A DNA stretch of 37,688 nt from Thioalkalivibrio sp. (GCA_011046015.1 DSBO01000048.1:1-37688), one strand, 5' to 3'; positions 1-10,347 are shown, numbered from the stretch's first letter. Numbers and translations are program-made. Notes: a model not told the origin generated them from the letters alone.

Positions 1-2532
1 ATCGAGGACATCCAGGACCAGGTGGAGCTGGCGTTGATGCGCAACGGCCACCACAAGGTGGCGCGCGCCTACGTGCTCTACCGCGAACAGCGTGCCCTGG
101 AGCGCGCGGCCACGCGTGCCGACACCGCATCCGGCGGCGAGACGCCGACGTTGCACGTCCGGCTGGCGGACGGCGCCACGCGCCCGGTGGACCTGGCCCA
201 TATCGAGGTCCTGGTGGCCGAGGCCTGCGAAGGGCTCGATGGCGCGGACCGTGCGCGGCTGCTGGAGGAATGCCGCCGCAACCTGTTCGACGGCATGAGC
301 GAGGCCGACCTGGGCAATGCCCTGGTGATGAGCGCGCGGGTGCTCATCGAGCAGGACCCGCACTACTCACAGGCGGCGGCCCGTCTGCTGCTGAACCACC
401 TGCGCCACGAGGCGCTCGGTTTCCTGTCCGGCCATGCGGCCGACGGCACGCGGGCGGCCATGGCCGAGGCCTATCCCGAGTACTTCATGCGTTACCTCGC
501 ACGCGGTGTCGAGCTCGAGCTGCTCGACCCCGAACTGCGGCGCTTCGATCTCGCGCGCCTGGGACAGGCGCTGCGACCCGAACGCGACGAACAGTTCACC
601 TACCTCGGCCTGCAGACGCTCTATGACCGGTACTTCCTGCACAGCCGGGGTGGGCGCTTCGAGCTGCCCCAGGCCTTCTTCATGCGTGTGGCCATGGGCC
701 TGGCCATGCACGAGATCGATCGCGAGGCCCGTGCCATCGAGTTCTACGAGCTGCTCTCGTCCTTCGACTTCATGTGCTCCACGCCGACCCTGTTCAACGC
801 CGGCACCCTGCGGCCGCAGCTGTCGTCCTGCTATCTCACCACCGTGCCCGACGACCTGGAGGGCATCTACAACGCCATCCGCGACAATGCGCTGCTGTCC
901 AAGTTCGCCGGCGGGCTGGGTAACGACTGGACGCGGGTGCGCGGTCTGGGCGCCCACATCAAGGGTACCAACGGCAGCTCGCAGGGGGTGGTGCCGTTCA
1001 TGAAGGTCGCCAGCGACACGGCCGTGGCCGTGAACCAGGGTGGCAAGCGCAAGGGCGCGGTCTGTGCCTACCTGGAGACCTGGCACATCGACATCGAGGA
1101 GTTCCTCGAGCTGCGCAAGAACACGGGCGACGAGCGTCGCCGCACCCACGACATGAACACCGCCAACTGGATCCCCGACCTGTTCATGAAGCGCGTGGCC
1201 GAGGAGGGCGAGTGGAGTCTGTTCTCGCCCGACGAGGTGCCGGACCTGCACGACCTGTACGGTGCGGCATTCGAGGCGCGCTACTGCGAGTACGAGGACC
1301 GGGCCGCGCGCGGCGAGCTGCGGGTACACAAGCGGGTCAGGGCCGTGGACCTGTGGCGCAAGATGCTCGGCATGCTGTTCGAGACCGGGCATCCCTGGAT
1401 CACCTTCAAGGATCCCTGCAACCTGCGCTCGCCGCAGGGCCATGCAGGCGTCGTGCATTCGTCGAACCTGTGCACCGAGATCACCCTCAACACCGCCGAT
1501 GACGAGATTGCCGTGTGCAACCTCGGCAGCATCAACCTGGTGCGCCACATGAGCGACGGCGCACTCGATCACGACAAGCTGCGGCGCACCGTGCGCACCG
1601 CCATGCGCATGCTCGACAACGTCATCGACTACAACTTCTACAGCGTGCCGCAGGCGCGCCGCTCCAACCTGCGCCATCGCCCGGTGGGGCTGGGCCTGAT
1701 GGGATTCCAGGACGCGCTCTACCTCGCGCGCCTGCCCTATGCCTCCGAGGCGGCCGTGGACTTCGCCGACGCGTCCATGGAGGCCATCAGCTACTACGCC
1801 ATCGAGGCCTCCAGCGACCTGGCCGCCGAGCGCGGGCGCTACGCGAGCTTCGAGGGATCACTCTGGAGCCAGGGCGTGTTGCCCATCGATTCCATCGCGC
1901 GCCTGGCGGCAGAGCGCGGCGGCTACCTCGACGTGGACCGGGAGACGCGCCTGGACTGGGAGGCGCTGCGTGACCGTGTACGCAGCCAGGGTATGCGCAA
2001 TTCCAACACCATGGCCATCGCGCCCACCGCCACCATCGCCAACATCTGCGGCGTGTCGCAGTCCATCGAGCCCACGTACCAGAACCTGTTCGTCAAATCG
2101 AACCTCTCCGGCGAGTTCACCGTGGTCAACCCCTACCTGGTGCGCGACCTCAAGGCGCTCGGTCGCTGGGACGAGGTCATGATCAACGACCTCAAGTACT
2201 ACGACGGGTCGGTCGCCGCGATCGGCGCCGTGCCCGAAGAACTGCGTGCGCTCTATGCCACCGCCTTCGAGCTCGATCCGCGCTGGCTGGTCGAGGCCGC
2301 AGCGCGGCGGCAGAAGTGGCTGGACCAGGCCCAGTCCCTCAACCTCTACCTGGCCGAACCCTCGGGTCGCAAGCTCGACGCGCTGTACAAGCTCGCCTGG
2401 GTGCGTGGTCTGAAGACCACCTACTACCTGCGTTCCATGGGCGCGACCCACGTGGAAAAAACGGCCGGGCCCGTTGCCGAGGCGCCGACGGCCTGCTCGA
2501 TACTCGATCCCGATTGCGAGGCCTGCCAGTGA
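1..2532 (+). CDS. nrdA: Ribonucleoside-diphosphate reductase alpha subunit, class Ia (5' truncated by window edge)
   Basis: Frame open from base 1 (IEDIQDQVELALMRNGHHKVARAYVLYREQRA, ATP-cone-like); R1 motifs (STPTLFNAGT, SSCYL, NLCTEITLNT, CNLGSINL) and redox-active C-terminal Cys tail (DPDCEACQ). Confidence 0.97.
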   Translation: MEDIQDQVELALMRNGHHKVARAYVLYREQRALERAATRADTASGGETPTLHVRLADGATRPVDLAHIEVLVAEACEGLDGADRARLLEECRRNLFDGMSEADLGNALVMSARVLIEQDPHYSQAAARLLLNHLRHEALGFLSGHAADGTRAAMAEAYPEYFMRYLARGVELELLDPELRRFDLARLGQALRPERDEQFTYLGLQTLYDRYFLHSRGGRFELPQAFFMRVAMGLAMHEIDREARAIEFYELLSSFDFMCSTPTLFNAGTLRPQLSSCYLTTVPDDLEGIYNAIRDNALLSKFAGGLGNDWTRVRGLGAHIKGTNGSSQGVVPFMKVASDTAVAVNQGGKRKGAVCAYLETWHIDIEEFLELRKNTGDERRRTHDMNTANWIPDLFMKRVAEEGEWSLFSPDEVPDLHDLYGAAFEARYCEYEDRAARGELRVHKRVRAVDLWRKMLGMLFETGHPWITFKDPCNLRSPQGHAGVVHSSNLCTEITLNTADDEIAVCNLGSINLVRHMSDGALDHDKLRRTVRTAMRMLDNVIDYNFYSVPQARRSNLRHRPVGLGLMGFQDALYLARLPYASEAAVDFADASMEAISYYAIEASSDLAAERGRYASFEGSLWSQGVLPIDSIARLAAERGGYLDVDRETRLDWEALRDRVRSQGMRNSNTMAIAPTATIANICGVSQSIEPTYQNLFVKSNLSGEFTVVNPYLVRDLKALGRWDEVMINDLKYYDGSVAAIGAVPEELRALYATAFELDPRWLVEAAARRQKWLDQAQSLNLYLAEPSGRKLDALYKLAWVRGLKTTYYLRSMGATHVEKTAGPVAEAPTACSILDPDCEACQ

Positions 2533-2560
2533 AGCCCCAACCGAACACGGAGACGCGAAC

Positions 2561-3679
2561 ATGCTGAACTGGGACGATCCGATCGCGGCCGTCACCGGCC
2601 GCGCGACACGGGAACCCCCGGCGACCGCTGCCGAGGACGACGGCCGGGCCACGGAGCCGACCGCCGAGGGGAGCCCGCGGCCGGTGAACGCCGAGGACAA
2701 GCGCGTGGTCAACGGCCTGACCGACATCAACCAGCTCGCGCCCTTCAAGTACCCGTGGGCGTGGAACTACTTCATCAATGCCAATCGCAACCACTGGACG
2801 CCGCTCGACATCAACATGGCCTCCGACGTGCACGACTATCACCATCGCCTGACGCTGGAGGAGCGGCACGTGTACGAGAACGTGCTCGCCTATCTCACCA
2901 CTTCCGACATCCTGGCCATGCGCAACATCGGCCTGGCGGTGATGGAGAAGATGAGTGCGCCGGAGCTGCAGATCTATCAGGCACGCCAGGTCTACGAGGA
3001 ATCCCTGCACACCTGGACCTACCAGCACTGCATCGAAACCCTCGGTCTGGACCAGCAGGAGATCTACAACCGCTACCGCGTGGTGCCCGAGATCCACGGC
3101 AAGATCCGCATCGCCAACCGCCGCCTGGAGTCGGTGATGCGCCCGGACATCGATCTCACCCGGCGCGACGACCTGATGGACTTCCTGCTGGCCTACATCT
3201 TCTTCGCCGGCGTGTTCGAGGGCTGCTGGTTCTACAACGGGTTCACGCCCATCTTCGCCCTGCAGCGCCGGGGGCTGATGAAGGGGAGCGCCGAGCAACT
3301 GCAGTACATCATGCGCGACGAGGTCATGCACGTGAGCTTCGGCATCCGGGTGGCGAAGCAGATCATGCTGGAGGAAAACATCCGGCCGGAGGCGCGCGCC
3401 ATGGAAGCGATGTGGGCGGAGGCCGAGGCGGCCGAGGCGGCCTATGCGCGTTACCTGCTGCCCGATCCGATCCTCGGCTACAGCGCCGACATGCACAGTG
3501 CTCAGTTCCGCTTCGTGGCCAACCGGCGTGCCCGCCAGCTCGGCCTGGACGAGCCGTTCCCGGGCGCCGAGAACGTGCTGCCCTGGCTGGACGAGCAGTC
3601 GAACCTGAGAAAGGAGAAGAACTTCTTCGAGACGCGGGTCACCGAGTACCAGGCCGGCGGGGCGCTCAGCTGGGACTAG
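2561..3679 (+). CDS. nrdB: Ribonucleoside-diphosphate reductase beta subunit, class Ia
   Basis: Downstream of nrdA; R2 ligand motif with radical Tyr spacing (EESLHTWTY), DEVMH motif; start chosen at ATG 2561 (MLNWDDPIAAV). Confidence 0.95.
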   Translation: MLNWDDPIAAVTGRATREPPATAAEDDGRATEPTAEGSPRPVNAEDKRVVNGLTDINQLAPFKYPWAWNYFINANRNHWTPLDINMASDVHDYHHRLTLEERHVYENVLAYLTTSDILAMRNIGLAVMEKMSAPELQIYQARQVYEESLHTWTYQHCIETLGLDQQEIYNRYRVVPEIHGKIRIANRRLESVMRPDIDLTRRDDLMDFLLAYIFFAGVFEGCWFYNGFTPIFALQRRGLMKGSAEQLQYIMRDEVMHVSFGIRVAKQIMLEENIRPEARAMEAMWAEAEAAEAAYARYLLPDPILGYSADMHSAQFRFVANRRARQLGLDEPFPGAENVLPWLDEQSNLRKEKNFFETRVTEYQAGGALSWD

Positions 3680-4959
3680 ACCGGGTGGATGTCCGGCAGG
3701 TCCTGCTCCTCGCCTTCCTCGCGGGGGCGTGGCAGGGCCTCACGGCGCGGGGCCGTCAGGCGGGGCGGCTCGGTGTGGCCGGTGACGGCCAGCTCCAGCC
3801 CGGCGCGGTAGTAAGCGTCGGCGTGCTCGGGCTCCTTGAGCGTGGCCGACAGGCGCGCAAGCTCGTAATAGGTCTCGGCCTGAGGGCCGATGGCCAGGCT
3901 CGCGTCGAGGTAGGCGCGGGCCTTGCCCCAGAGCTGGGCCTGCAGGGCAAGCCGGCCGAGTGTAAGCAGCAGCGTGGCATCCTCGCCGTGCCGCTGTACC
4001 CAGCCTTCCGCCTCGCGCAGGGTACGGTCGGGGCGGTCGAACTGCACGCGCCCGTAGAGGCGCACCAGTTCGTCGTCCCAGCCCTTCGCGAGCGTGGACT
4101 TGAGCACGTTGCCGGCGGCCTCGTGATCCTCCAGCTCGATCAGGGCGCGGGCATAATGGGCGATAAGGTCCGGACGCTGGCGGGAGTCGCGCGGCAGCTG
4201 TTTCCAGATATTGACCAGCGTGGCGCGGTTGCCGTCGTGGGCGGCGGCCAGCAGTTCGGCCTCGACGGCCACCGTCTCGAAGCGCTCGAGTTCCTGCTCC
4301 TCGAACAGCTTGCGTCGACGCAGGGTGGGCAGCAGCTCCATCAGTCCCTGCCAGTCCTCGAGCTTGAGATAGAGCCGGGCCAGCAGGCGCAGGGCGTAGC
4401 CGTGGCGTGGCGCCACGTGCTTGAGGTGATTCAGCGTGGCGAGTGCCGGTTCGAGCTGGTCGTGGGCGAGTTGCAGCTCGGCCTGGGTGAGGCTCACGGC
4501 GACGTCGGCCCTGGCGTCGCTCTCGATCGCCCAGCGCAGGTAGTCATCGCGTCGGTCATAGGCGCCCTGGAGCTGCGCGGCGCGGGCGGCGGATAGGTAG
4601 TTGAGCAGGGGGGTGTCGCTACGCCGGGCACTGCGGATGAGCAGGCGTTCGGCCTTGGCGAAACGCCCTTCGGCCATCTCGATGAGGCCTCGTACCAGGC
4701 CCTTGCGGTCACGATCAGCCAGACGGCGCCGGTTCATCTCGCGCAGCTGGCCGGGTAGCTGCCACAGGCTGACGAGGAAGCGCACCAGCACGTACAGGGC
4801 GACCAGACCCGCCACCGTGAGCGGCAGGAAATACTGCATCGGCATCTCGACGCTGCGGTTGCCGTAGGCGAAGAGCACGAAGCCCTGTTCGGTCAGGAAG
4901 GCGTGCGTGAACACGGCTGTGGCCAGCGCCAGCAGCAGGGCGATGAACAGCGCCTTCAT
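3676..4959 (-). CDS. hemY: Heme biosynthesis protein HemY (TPR, inner membrane)
   Basis: N-terminal two-TM HemY-like sequence (MKALFIALLLALATAVFTHAFL...GYVLFAYGN-like) followed by TPR-like region; last in hemC-D-X-Y order. Confidence 0.9.
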   Translation of the reverse strand: MKALFIALLLALATAVFTHAFLTEQGFVLFAYGNRSVEMPMQYFLPLTVAGLVALYVLVRFLVSLWQLPGQLREMNRRRLADRDRKGLVRGLIEMAEGRFAKAERLLIRSARRSDTPLLNYLSAARAAQLQGAYDRRDDYLRWAIESDARADVAVSLTQAELQLAHDQLEPALATLNHLKHVAPRHGYALRLLARLYLKLEDWQGLMELLPTLRRRKLFEEQELERFETVAVEAELLAAAHDGNRATLVNIWKQLPRDSRQRPDLIAHYARALIELEDHEAAGNVLKSTLAKGWDDELVRLYGRVQFDRPDRTLREAEGWVQRHGEDATLLLTLGRLALQAQLWGKARAYLDASLAIGPQAETYYELARLSATLKEPEHADAYYRAGLELAVTGHTEPPRLTAPRREALPRPREEGEEQDLPDIHPV

Positions 4960-6134
4960 TGCGCGGGCACCTCGTCAGCCGGCTTCGGGGCGCCCGGGCG
5001 GCGGTTGAGTTCATGCAGCTTGTCGAGCGAGGCCGTCAGTTCCGGCAGTGCGGGACGCAGGTTGACGGCGTCCAGTGCCTCGAGTTCGGCGGCCAGCGTG
5101 GCGGCGTGCTCGCCGTCGAACTTCGCAGTGAGCCACTCGCGCGCAGCGCGGAGCTGGCGGTGGTATTCGGCGTCGTCCTGGCGCAGCACGGCGATGCGGG
5201 CGGCCTCCAGGCGCAGCCGCAGCAGCTGGTTGAGGTGCAGCTCGGTCTCGGTGTCCGGCAGGGCCTTCACCGGATCCGGGTACTCGCGATAGGTGATGTG
5301 CTCGCTGAAGGCGTTCCACACGTGTCGGGCAAGCCCGGCAGCGGTCTTCTGCTCCTCCTCGGGTACCTCCACGGTGAGCTCGCGCGCCACCGTTTCCTGC
5401 TCGGGCAGCTGCAGCGGCATGGGTTTCAGGTGCGTGGCCATACGGTCCAGGCGCAGGGCGACGCCCACGAGATCGGGCCGTTCGAAGTCCTTGAGCATCT
5501 GGACCTCGTCGGCCAGCAGCTCGCGCACGGGCAGCAGCTTGGGATCGGCCAGGTCGCGCACGCGCCGGTCGGCGGCCTCGAGTGCGGCGATGGCGCCGTC
5601 GAAGTCGCGCATCAGGCGCAGCCGCTGGTTGGCGATCTGTATGAGGTACTCGATCTCGGCGATCATCCAGTCACGCTGATCGCGCATGGATACCTCGTGC
5701 AGGGTGCCGACGGTGTCCTTGAGGTGTTCGATCTCGCGGCCGCGGGCGTCGCCGGCGCTTCGCAGGGCGCGGCCCTGTTCGGCGAGTTCCCGGCGCAGCG
5801 CGGCCACCTGGGCGGAGGCGTCGAGGCCGGCGATACGCTCCTCGAGGGCGGCGAGGGCGTCGGCCTGGCGCGTGTCCTCCGTGCGTTGCTGCTGCCAGGC
5901 CCACCAGCCCGCGCCGATGCCGCCGCCCCCGGTGGCCAGTGCGAGCAGTGCGATTGCCCAGGCGCCAACAATGGCGGCGTTCCGGCTTCTTGCCGGGGCC
6001 ACGTCACGCTCCTCCACCGGCTCGGCGATGACTTCCTCGACCTCAACCTCCTCGGTACCGGTCGTGTTGTCGGCGGTCCCGGCGTCGGTCGAGGCCTCCC
6101 CGGGGTTCTCGTCGCGCTTGTCGTCGTTATTCAT
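4956..6134 (-). CDS. hemX: HemX-family protein (uroporphyrinogen-III C-methyltransferase-like annotation, probably non-catalytic)
   Basis: Acidic N-terminus, single TM helix, coiled coil, 'RDWMIAEIEYLIQIANQRLRLMRD' characteristic of HemX; overlaps hemY by 4 bp and hemD by 8 bp. Confidence 0.88.
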   Translation of the reverse strand: MNNDDKRDENPGEASTDAGTADNTTGTEEVEVEEVIAEPVEERDVAPARSRNAAIVGAWAIALLALATGGGGIGAGWWAWQQQRTEDTRQADALAALEERIAGLDASAQVAALRRELAEQGRALRSAGDARGREIEHLKDTVGTLHEVSMRDQRDWMIAEIEYLIQIANQRLRLMRDFDGAIAALEAADRRVRDLADPKLLPVRELLADEVQMLKDFERPDLVGVALRLDRMATHLKPMPLQLPEQETVARELTVEVPEEEQKTAAGLARHVWNAFSEHITYREYPDPVKALPDTETELHLNQLLRLRLEAARIAVLRQDDAEYHRQLRAAREWLTAKFDGEHAATLAAELEALDAVNLRPALPELTASLDKLHELNRRPGAPKPADEVPAQ

Positions 6135-6939
6135 GCTCGGCTTTCCGGTTGCGCGCCCAGTGAAGCAGCGCCTCCATCATGGCTTCGTCGCTGGGGTCGG
6201 CCGCGACTTCGGGTTCGACCTTGAAGCCCAGCTCGTGCGCCGTCTCCAGCATGCGCTCGCCGCCCACGATCAGCGGCGTGCTGCGCAGCCACATCTGTCC
6301 CAGTTTTCCTACCATATCAAACAGGTTGCGCAAGCCCTCGGAACTGGTCACCAGAATGACATCGAGCTCGTTGCGCGACCAGAGGTAGAGGATCTCGCCA
6401 TTGTCGGTATCGGGCCGGCCCCGTCGGTAGGCGTTGGCGTACTCGACGATGGCGCCTCGCGCCCTGAGGGTGTCGCCCAGCATCTCGCGCCCGCCGTCGC
6501 CGCGGAAGATCACGACCCGCTTGCCGCCCACGTCCTGCATCTCGGGCAGCTCGAGCAGGGCCTCGCTGTCGAAGCGCTTGTTGGGGTAAATGTCAGCGAT
6601 GCGACCGAAGCCCTTTAGCTCCTGTGCCGATTTGCGCCCAATTGCCGCGATCTTCGTCGACTCGGGGAACGCCCGACGCGAGCGAATCAGGTTCATTGCC
6701 TTGCGCACGGCGTTGGGACTGATGAACACGGCGATGTCGAACTCCTCCAGCCGGTCGATGAGTTCCAGCAGGGGCTTGCTGTCATTGGGCTCGAGGATCT
6801 CCAGCACCGGAAAGCGCACCGCCCGCCCGCCGGCCGCCTCGATCTGGGCGCAGAGGGCATCGGCCTGGTGGGCAGGGCGGGTGATCACCACCTTGAGGTG
6901 GCTCAGCGCCAGTTCGTCGGTGCGGGTTTCGGGCTGCAT
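6127..6939 (-). CDS. hemD: Uroporphyrinogen-III synthase
   Basis: VVITRPAHQADALCAQIEAAGG; VFISPNAVRKA; IGRKSAQELKGFG; located after hemC. Confidence 0.92.
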   Translation of the reverse strand: MQPETRTDELALSHLKVVITRPAHQADALCAQIEAAGGRAVRFPVLEILEPNDSKPLLELIDRLEEFDIAVFISPNAVRKAMNLIRSRRAFPESTKIAAIGRKSAQELKGFGRIADIYPNKRFDSEALLELPEMQDVGGKRVVIFRGDGGREMLGDTLRARGAIVEYANAYRRGRPDTDNGEILYLWSRNELDVILVTSSEGLRNLFDMVGKLGQMWLRSTPLIVGGERMLETAHELGFKVEPEVAADPSDEAMMEALLHWARNRKAEHE

Positions 6940-6988
6940 GGGATTATTCTAGTGACTGTAGTCGACAATGCGTGGGGTATGGGTGCCG

Positions 6989-7927
6989 TCAGGCATCCGG
7001 GCCCAGGCCCAGGGCCCTGAGGACGTCATGGGCGCCCTGCGAAAGCAGGTCTTCAGCCACCGTCAGCCCAATGGCCGCGGCGTCGGCGCGCGCGCCGCGT
7101 GCCTCGGCACGGAAGATCTGCCTGCCATCGGGCGAGCCGACGAGGCCGCGCAGCCACAGGTCGTCACCGTCCAGCAGGGCGTAGCCGGCGATGGGCACCT
7201 GGCAGCCGCCGTTGAGGCGGTGGTTCATGGCCCGCTCGGCCGTCACGCGGTCGGTCGTGTCGGCGTCGCCCAGCGGCGCGAGCAGGTCCTTCACCCGGTT
7301 GTCATCGTCGCGGCATTCGATGCCAATGGCACCCTGGCCCACGGCCGGCAGGCTTTCTTCCGGGGTGAGGATGGCGGTGATGCGCTCGTGGAACTCCAGG
7401 CGCTTGAGGCCGGCGGCGGCGAGGATGATGGCGCCGTATTCTCCCTCGTCCAGTTTGCGCAGGCGGGTGTTCACGTTACCGCGCAGGAAGCGGATCTCGA
7501 GGTGCGGGTAGCGCGCCATGAGCTGGCACTGTCGGCGCAGGCTGGAGGTGCCGACCACCGCGCCCTCCGGCAGGTCCTCGGGCCGGGCGTAGCGGTTGGA
7601 GACATAGGCGTCGTGCGGATCCTCGCGCTCCATGATGACCGGCAGCGCGAAGCCCGCGGGCAGCTCCATGGGCACGTCCTTCATCGAGTGCACGGCGATG
7701 TCGGCGCGCCCCTCGATCATGCCCTGCTCCAGTTCTTTCACGAACAGGCCCTTGCCGCCGATCTTCGACAGCGGGCTGTCCAGCAACTGATCGCCCCGGG
7801 TGGTCATGCTCACCAGTTCGACCTCCAGGCCCGCGTGCAAGGCCCTGAGCCGGCGCGCGACCTCCTCGGCCTGCCAGACGGCCAGTGGGCTGCTGCGGGT
7901 GGCGATGCGGAGGATCTGCTGGGACAT
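6989..7927 (-). CDS. hemC: Porphobilinogen deaminase (hydroxymethylbilane synthase)
   Basis: [57 protein letters not shown] (cofactor Cys). Confidence 0.98.
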   Translation of the reverse strand: MSQQILRIATRSSPLAVWQAEEVARRLRALHAGLEVELVSMTTRGDQLLDSPLSKIGGKGLFVKELEQGMIEGRADIAVHSMKDVPMELPAGFALPVIMEREDPHDAYVSNRYARPEDLPEGAVVGTSSLRRQCQLMARYPHLEIRFLRGNVNTRLRKLDEGEYGAIILAAAGLKRLEFHERITAILTPEESLPAVGQGAIGIECRDDDNRVKDLLAPLGDADTTDRVTAERAMNHRLNGGCQVPIAGYALLDGDDLWLRGLVGSPDGRQIFRAEARGARADAAAIGLTVAEDLLSQGAHDVLRALGLGPDA

Positions 7928-8025
7928 GTGACTCCCGGTCGGGCTGTTGTGAGTGAAGGCAGAACTTTACGGGAAATGGCGCTGGATGGCCACTTGCGCC
8001 CGCCCCCCCGGGCCCTGTCGACGGC

Positions 8026-8544
8026 CTAGTAACGCACCTCGTTGACCCGGTACACGCGGTCCGGCGGGCCGAGCACGTCGATCAGCTGTTCGCGGGTCAG
8101 CGGCAGCGTGTAGAAGCGCTGTCCGTCGGCGGAACCGATCACCGGAAAGCTCCGCCCGCCGCAGTGCGAACAGAGGCTCAGGCGGGTCAGGCGCCCGTTG
8201 CCAAAGGCCAGGAAATAGCCACCACCTGCGTAGGCGTTGGCCATCAGCGCCTGGCGGTTGAGGCGTTCGGGCCATTGCGGTGGGGGTGCGAAGGCGGGCA
8301 GGCGTGGCGCCACGACGGCGGGGGTCAGTTCATCCAGTGCCAGGGCCCGATCCCCGAGTCGGATGTGAAAGTTGGCCGGTGGTGGTACATCGTCTTCCAA
8401 GTCGAGGCGCAGCAGGTAGTACTGGTAGGTCTCTTCGCCCTCCAGGCGTTCCCCGAAGGCCACTGCCGCCCCTTTTTCGAAGCGGCTGACGTCGGCGCAG
8501 CCGCCAAGCGCTGCCAGCATCACCAGCAACAGGAGAGGGCGCAC
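8026..8544 (-). CDS. Predicted lipoprotein of unknown function
   Basis: Signal peptide with lipobox (MRPLLLLVMLAALGGCAD); sits between algR-like gene and hemC in the same orientation; contains CSHCG motif. Confidence 0.7.
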   Translation of the reverse strand: MRPLLLLVMLAALGGCADVSRFEKGAAVAFGERLEGEETYQYYLLRLDLEDDVPPPANFHIRLGDRALALDELTPAVVAPRLPAFAPPPQWPERLNRQALMANAYAGGGYFLAFGNGRLTRLSLCSHCGGRSFPVIGSADGQRFYTLPLTREQLIDVLGPPDRVYRVNEVRY

Positions 8545-8549
8545 GGGCT

Positions 8550-9284
8550 TTAGCGGGACTTGAGGAAGCGCCGTACCTCGGCGACGTGGCGGCGGCTGAT
8601 CTCGAGACGATCGTCGATGCCCTTCATGGCGATCATGAAGCGGCCCTCGGGTGACTTTTCCATGCCGCCGGCGAAGCGGCGCTGTACCAGGGCGTTGCGG
8701 TGTACGCGCAGGAAGCGCTCGCCGAACTCTTCCTCCAGCGACTTGAGCGGCTCCTCGATGATGACCTCGCCATCGGTGTGGCGCACGGTGACGTACTTCT
8801 GGTCGGCCAGGAAGTAGATGATGTTGTCCACCGGAATGAGTTCGAGGTTGCCGCGAAAGCGCGCGCAGATGTGGGTGCGGGCCTGATCCTCCTCGACCTC
8901 CTCGCCCAGGGCGGCGAGCTGGGCACGGGTGGGCGTGCGGGCGGCCGCCAGGGCATCGAGCAGGTGCTGCTTGCGGATAGGCTTGACCAGGTAGCCGGCG
9001 GCATGGGCCCGGAAAGCCTCCAGGGCGTGCTCCTCGAAGGCAGTGGTGAAGATAACGGCGGGCGGCGCCTCCAGGCCGGCGAGGTGGCGCGCCGCCTCGA
9101 TACCGTCCATGCCGGGCATGCGCACGTCCATGAGTACGATGTCCGGGTGCGCATGGTCGGCCTCGCGCAGGGCCTCGGTGCCGTTGGCGGCCTCGGCACA
9201 GACGCCGAAGTCCGGCAGTTCGTCGATCAGGCTGCGCAGCCGGTCGCGCGCGGGTTTCTCGTCGTCGACAATCAGGACCTTCAT
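8550..9284 (-). CDS. algR: LytTR-type response regulator, AlgR-like
   Basis: MKVLIVDDEKPARDRLRSLI receiver, C-terminal LytTR domain; pairs with the LytS-like kinase immediately upstream; start set at CAT 9282-9284. Confidence 0.88.
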   Translation of the reverse strand: MKVLIVDDEKPARDRLRSLIDELPDFGVCAEAANGTEALREADHAHPDIVLMDVRMPGMDGIEAARHLAGLEAPPAVIFTTAFEEHALEAFRAHAAGYLVKPIRKQHLLDALAAARTPTRAQLAALGEEVEEDQARTHICARFRGNLELIPVDNIIYFLADQKYVTVRHTDGEVIIEEPLKSLEEEFGERFLRVHRNALVQRRFAGGMEKSPEGRFMIAMKGIDDRLEISRRHVAEVRRFLKSR

Positions 9285-9288
9285 GGTC

Positions 9289-10347
9289 TCATTCCCCGGG
9301 GATCGTGAAGCATACAGTATACGTATCTTCACTCTGCTCGATGTGCAACTCGCTTTGCTCGCCATAGGCGAGTGCGAGGCGCTGGCGGATGTTGTCCTGC
9401 GCCATGTGGTTGCCCTGGCTCCGGCGTGTTTCCTGGCCCAGCGGGTTGCTGACCAGCACGCGCAGGCCCTGCGGCGCGCCCTCGATACGGATCTGCACGA
9501 TACCGCCCTGCGTGAGCGGTTCGATGCCGTGATAGATGGCGTTCTCCACCAGAGGCTGGATCACCAGCGCGGGCACGGTGATGCCGCGCGGTAGATGCTC
9601 GTCGATGTGCCACTCGATGGTGAGCCGTTCATCCAGCCGCAGTTGTTCGATGGCGAGATAGCGGCGGGTGATCTCGATCTCCTCGTCCAGCCCGATGCGT
9701 TCGCGCTTGTCCAGTGTGGCGCGGAACATGTCGGCCAGGTCGTGCACTGCCTCCTCAGCCTGGTCCGGGTGAGTGCGGGTGAGACTGGCAATGGTGTTCA
9801 TGCTGTTGAACAGGAAATGCGGCCGGATCCGCGCCGTGAGTGCCTGCACCCGCGCGCGGGCCTCAGCCTCGACGTTCTGCGCCCACTGGTGATGCACGTA
9901 GAAGTAGCGGAAGACGATGGTGGCGACAATCGTGGTGATGGCGAGATTGCGCAGCACGAACAGGGTCGGGGAGAGCTCGGAGCTCACGGCCTGCGCGCCG
10001 GCGTAGCGCTCGATGGCCAGCGTGAGCAGGGAGACGCCCAGCGCCATGCCGAGCGTGGTGCCGTAGCCTACCATGGCGGCCACGCGCGGGTCGGGTAGTG
10101 GCCGGTAGCGCCGGATCACGCACAGGGCGCCCGCCGAGCCCAGCGCCACCCACTGCACGAACAGGCTGATCAGCCCCAGGTCGGTCCACAGGTTGCCGGT
10201 ATGGGTGGCCGAGACCAGCGCCAGCATGCAGGCCAGCAGCTCGGCGATGAGCACGACCAGGAATACCGCGCGTGCGGTGCAGAAGTTTGGCAGGAAGCAG
10301 TCGCGCGACTCGGTAGCCACATCGCGACCGGGGGTGGTGGTTCGCAT
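9289..10347 (-). CDS. algZ: LytS/AlgZ (FimS)-like sensor histidine kinase
   Basis: Several TM segments then His-kinase motif RIRPHFLFNSMNTIASL and QPLVENAIYHGIEPL; start at CAT 10345-10347 rather than the longer ORF, which runs antisense into argH. Confidence 0.85.
   Translation of the reverse strand: MRTTTPGRDVATESRDCFLPNFCTARAVFLVVLIAELLACMLALVSATHTGNLWTDLGLISLFVQWVALGSAGALCVIRRYRPLPDPRVAAMVGYGTTLGMALGVSLLTLAIERYAGAQAVSSELSPTLFVLRNLAITTIVATIVFRYFYVHHQWAQNVEAEARARVQALTARIRPHFLFNSMNTIASLTRTHPDQAEEAVHDLADMFRATLDKRERIGLDEEIEITRRYLAIEQLRLDERLTIEWHIDEHLPRGITVPALVIQPLVENAIYHGIEPLTQGGIVQIRIEGAPQGLRVLVSNPLGQETRRSQGNHMAQDNIRQRLALAYGEQSELHIEQSEDTYTVCFTIPGE

Noticed and set aside
2755-4596. 613-aa + strand ORF
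   Set aside because: Overlaps nrdB in another frame and hemY antisense; Ala/Arg/Gly-rich translation typical of spurious high-GC ORFs.
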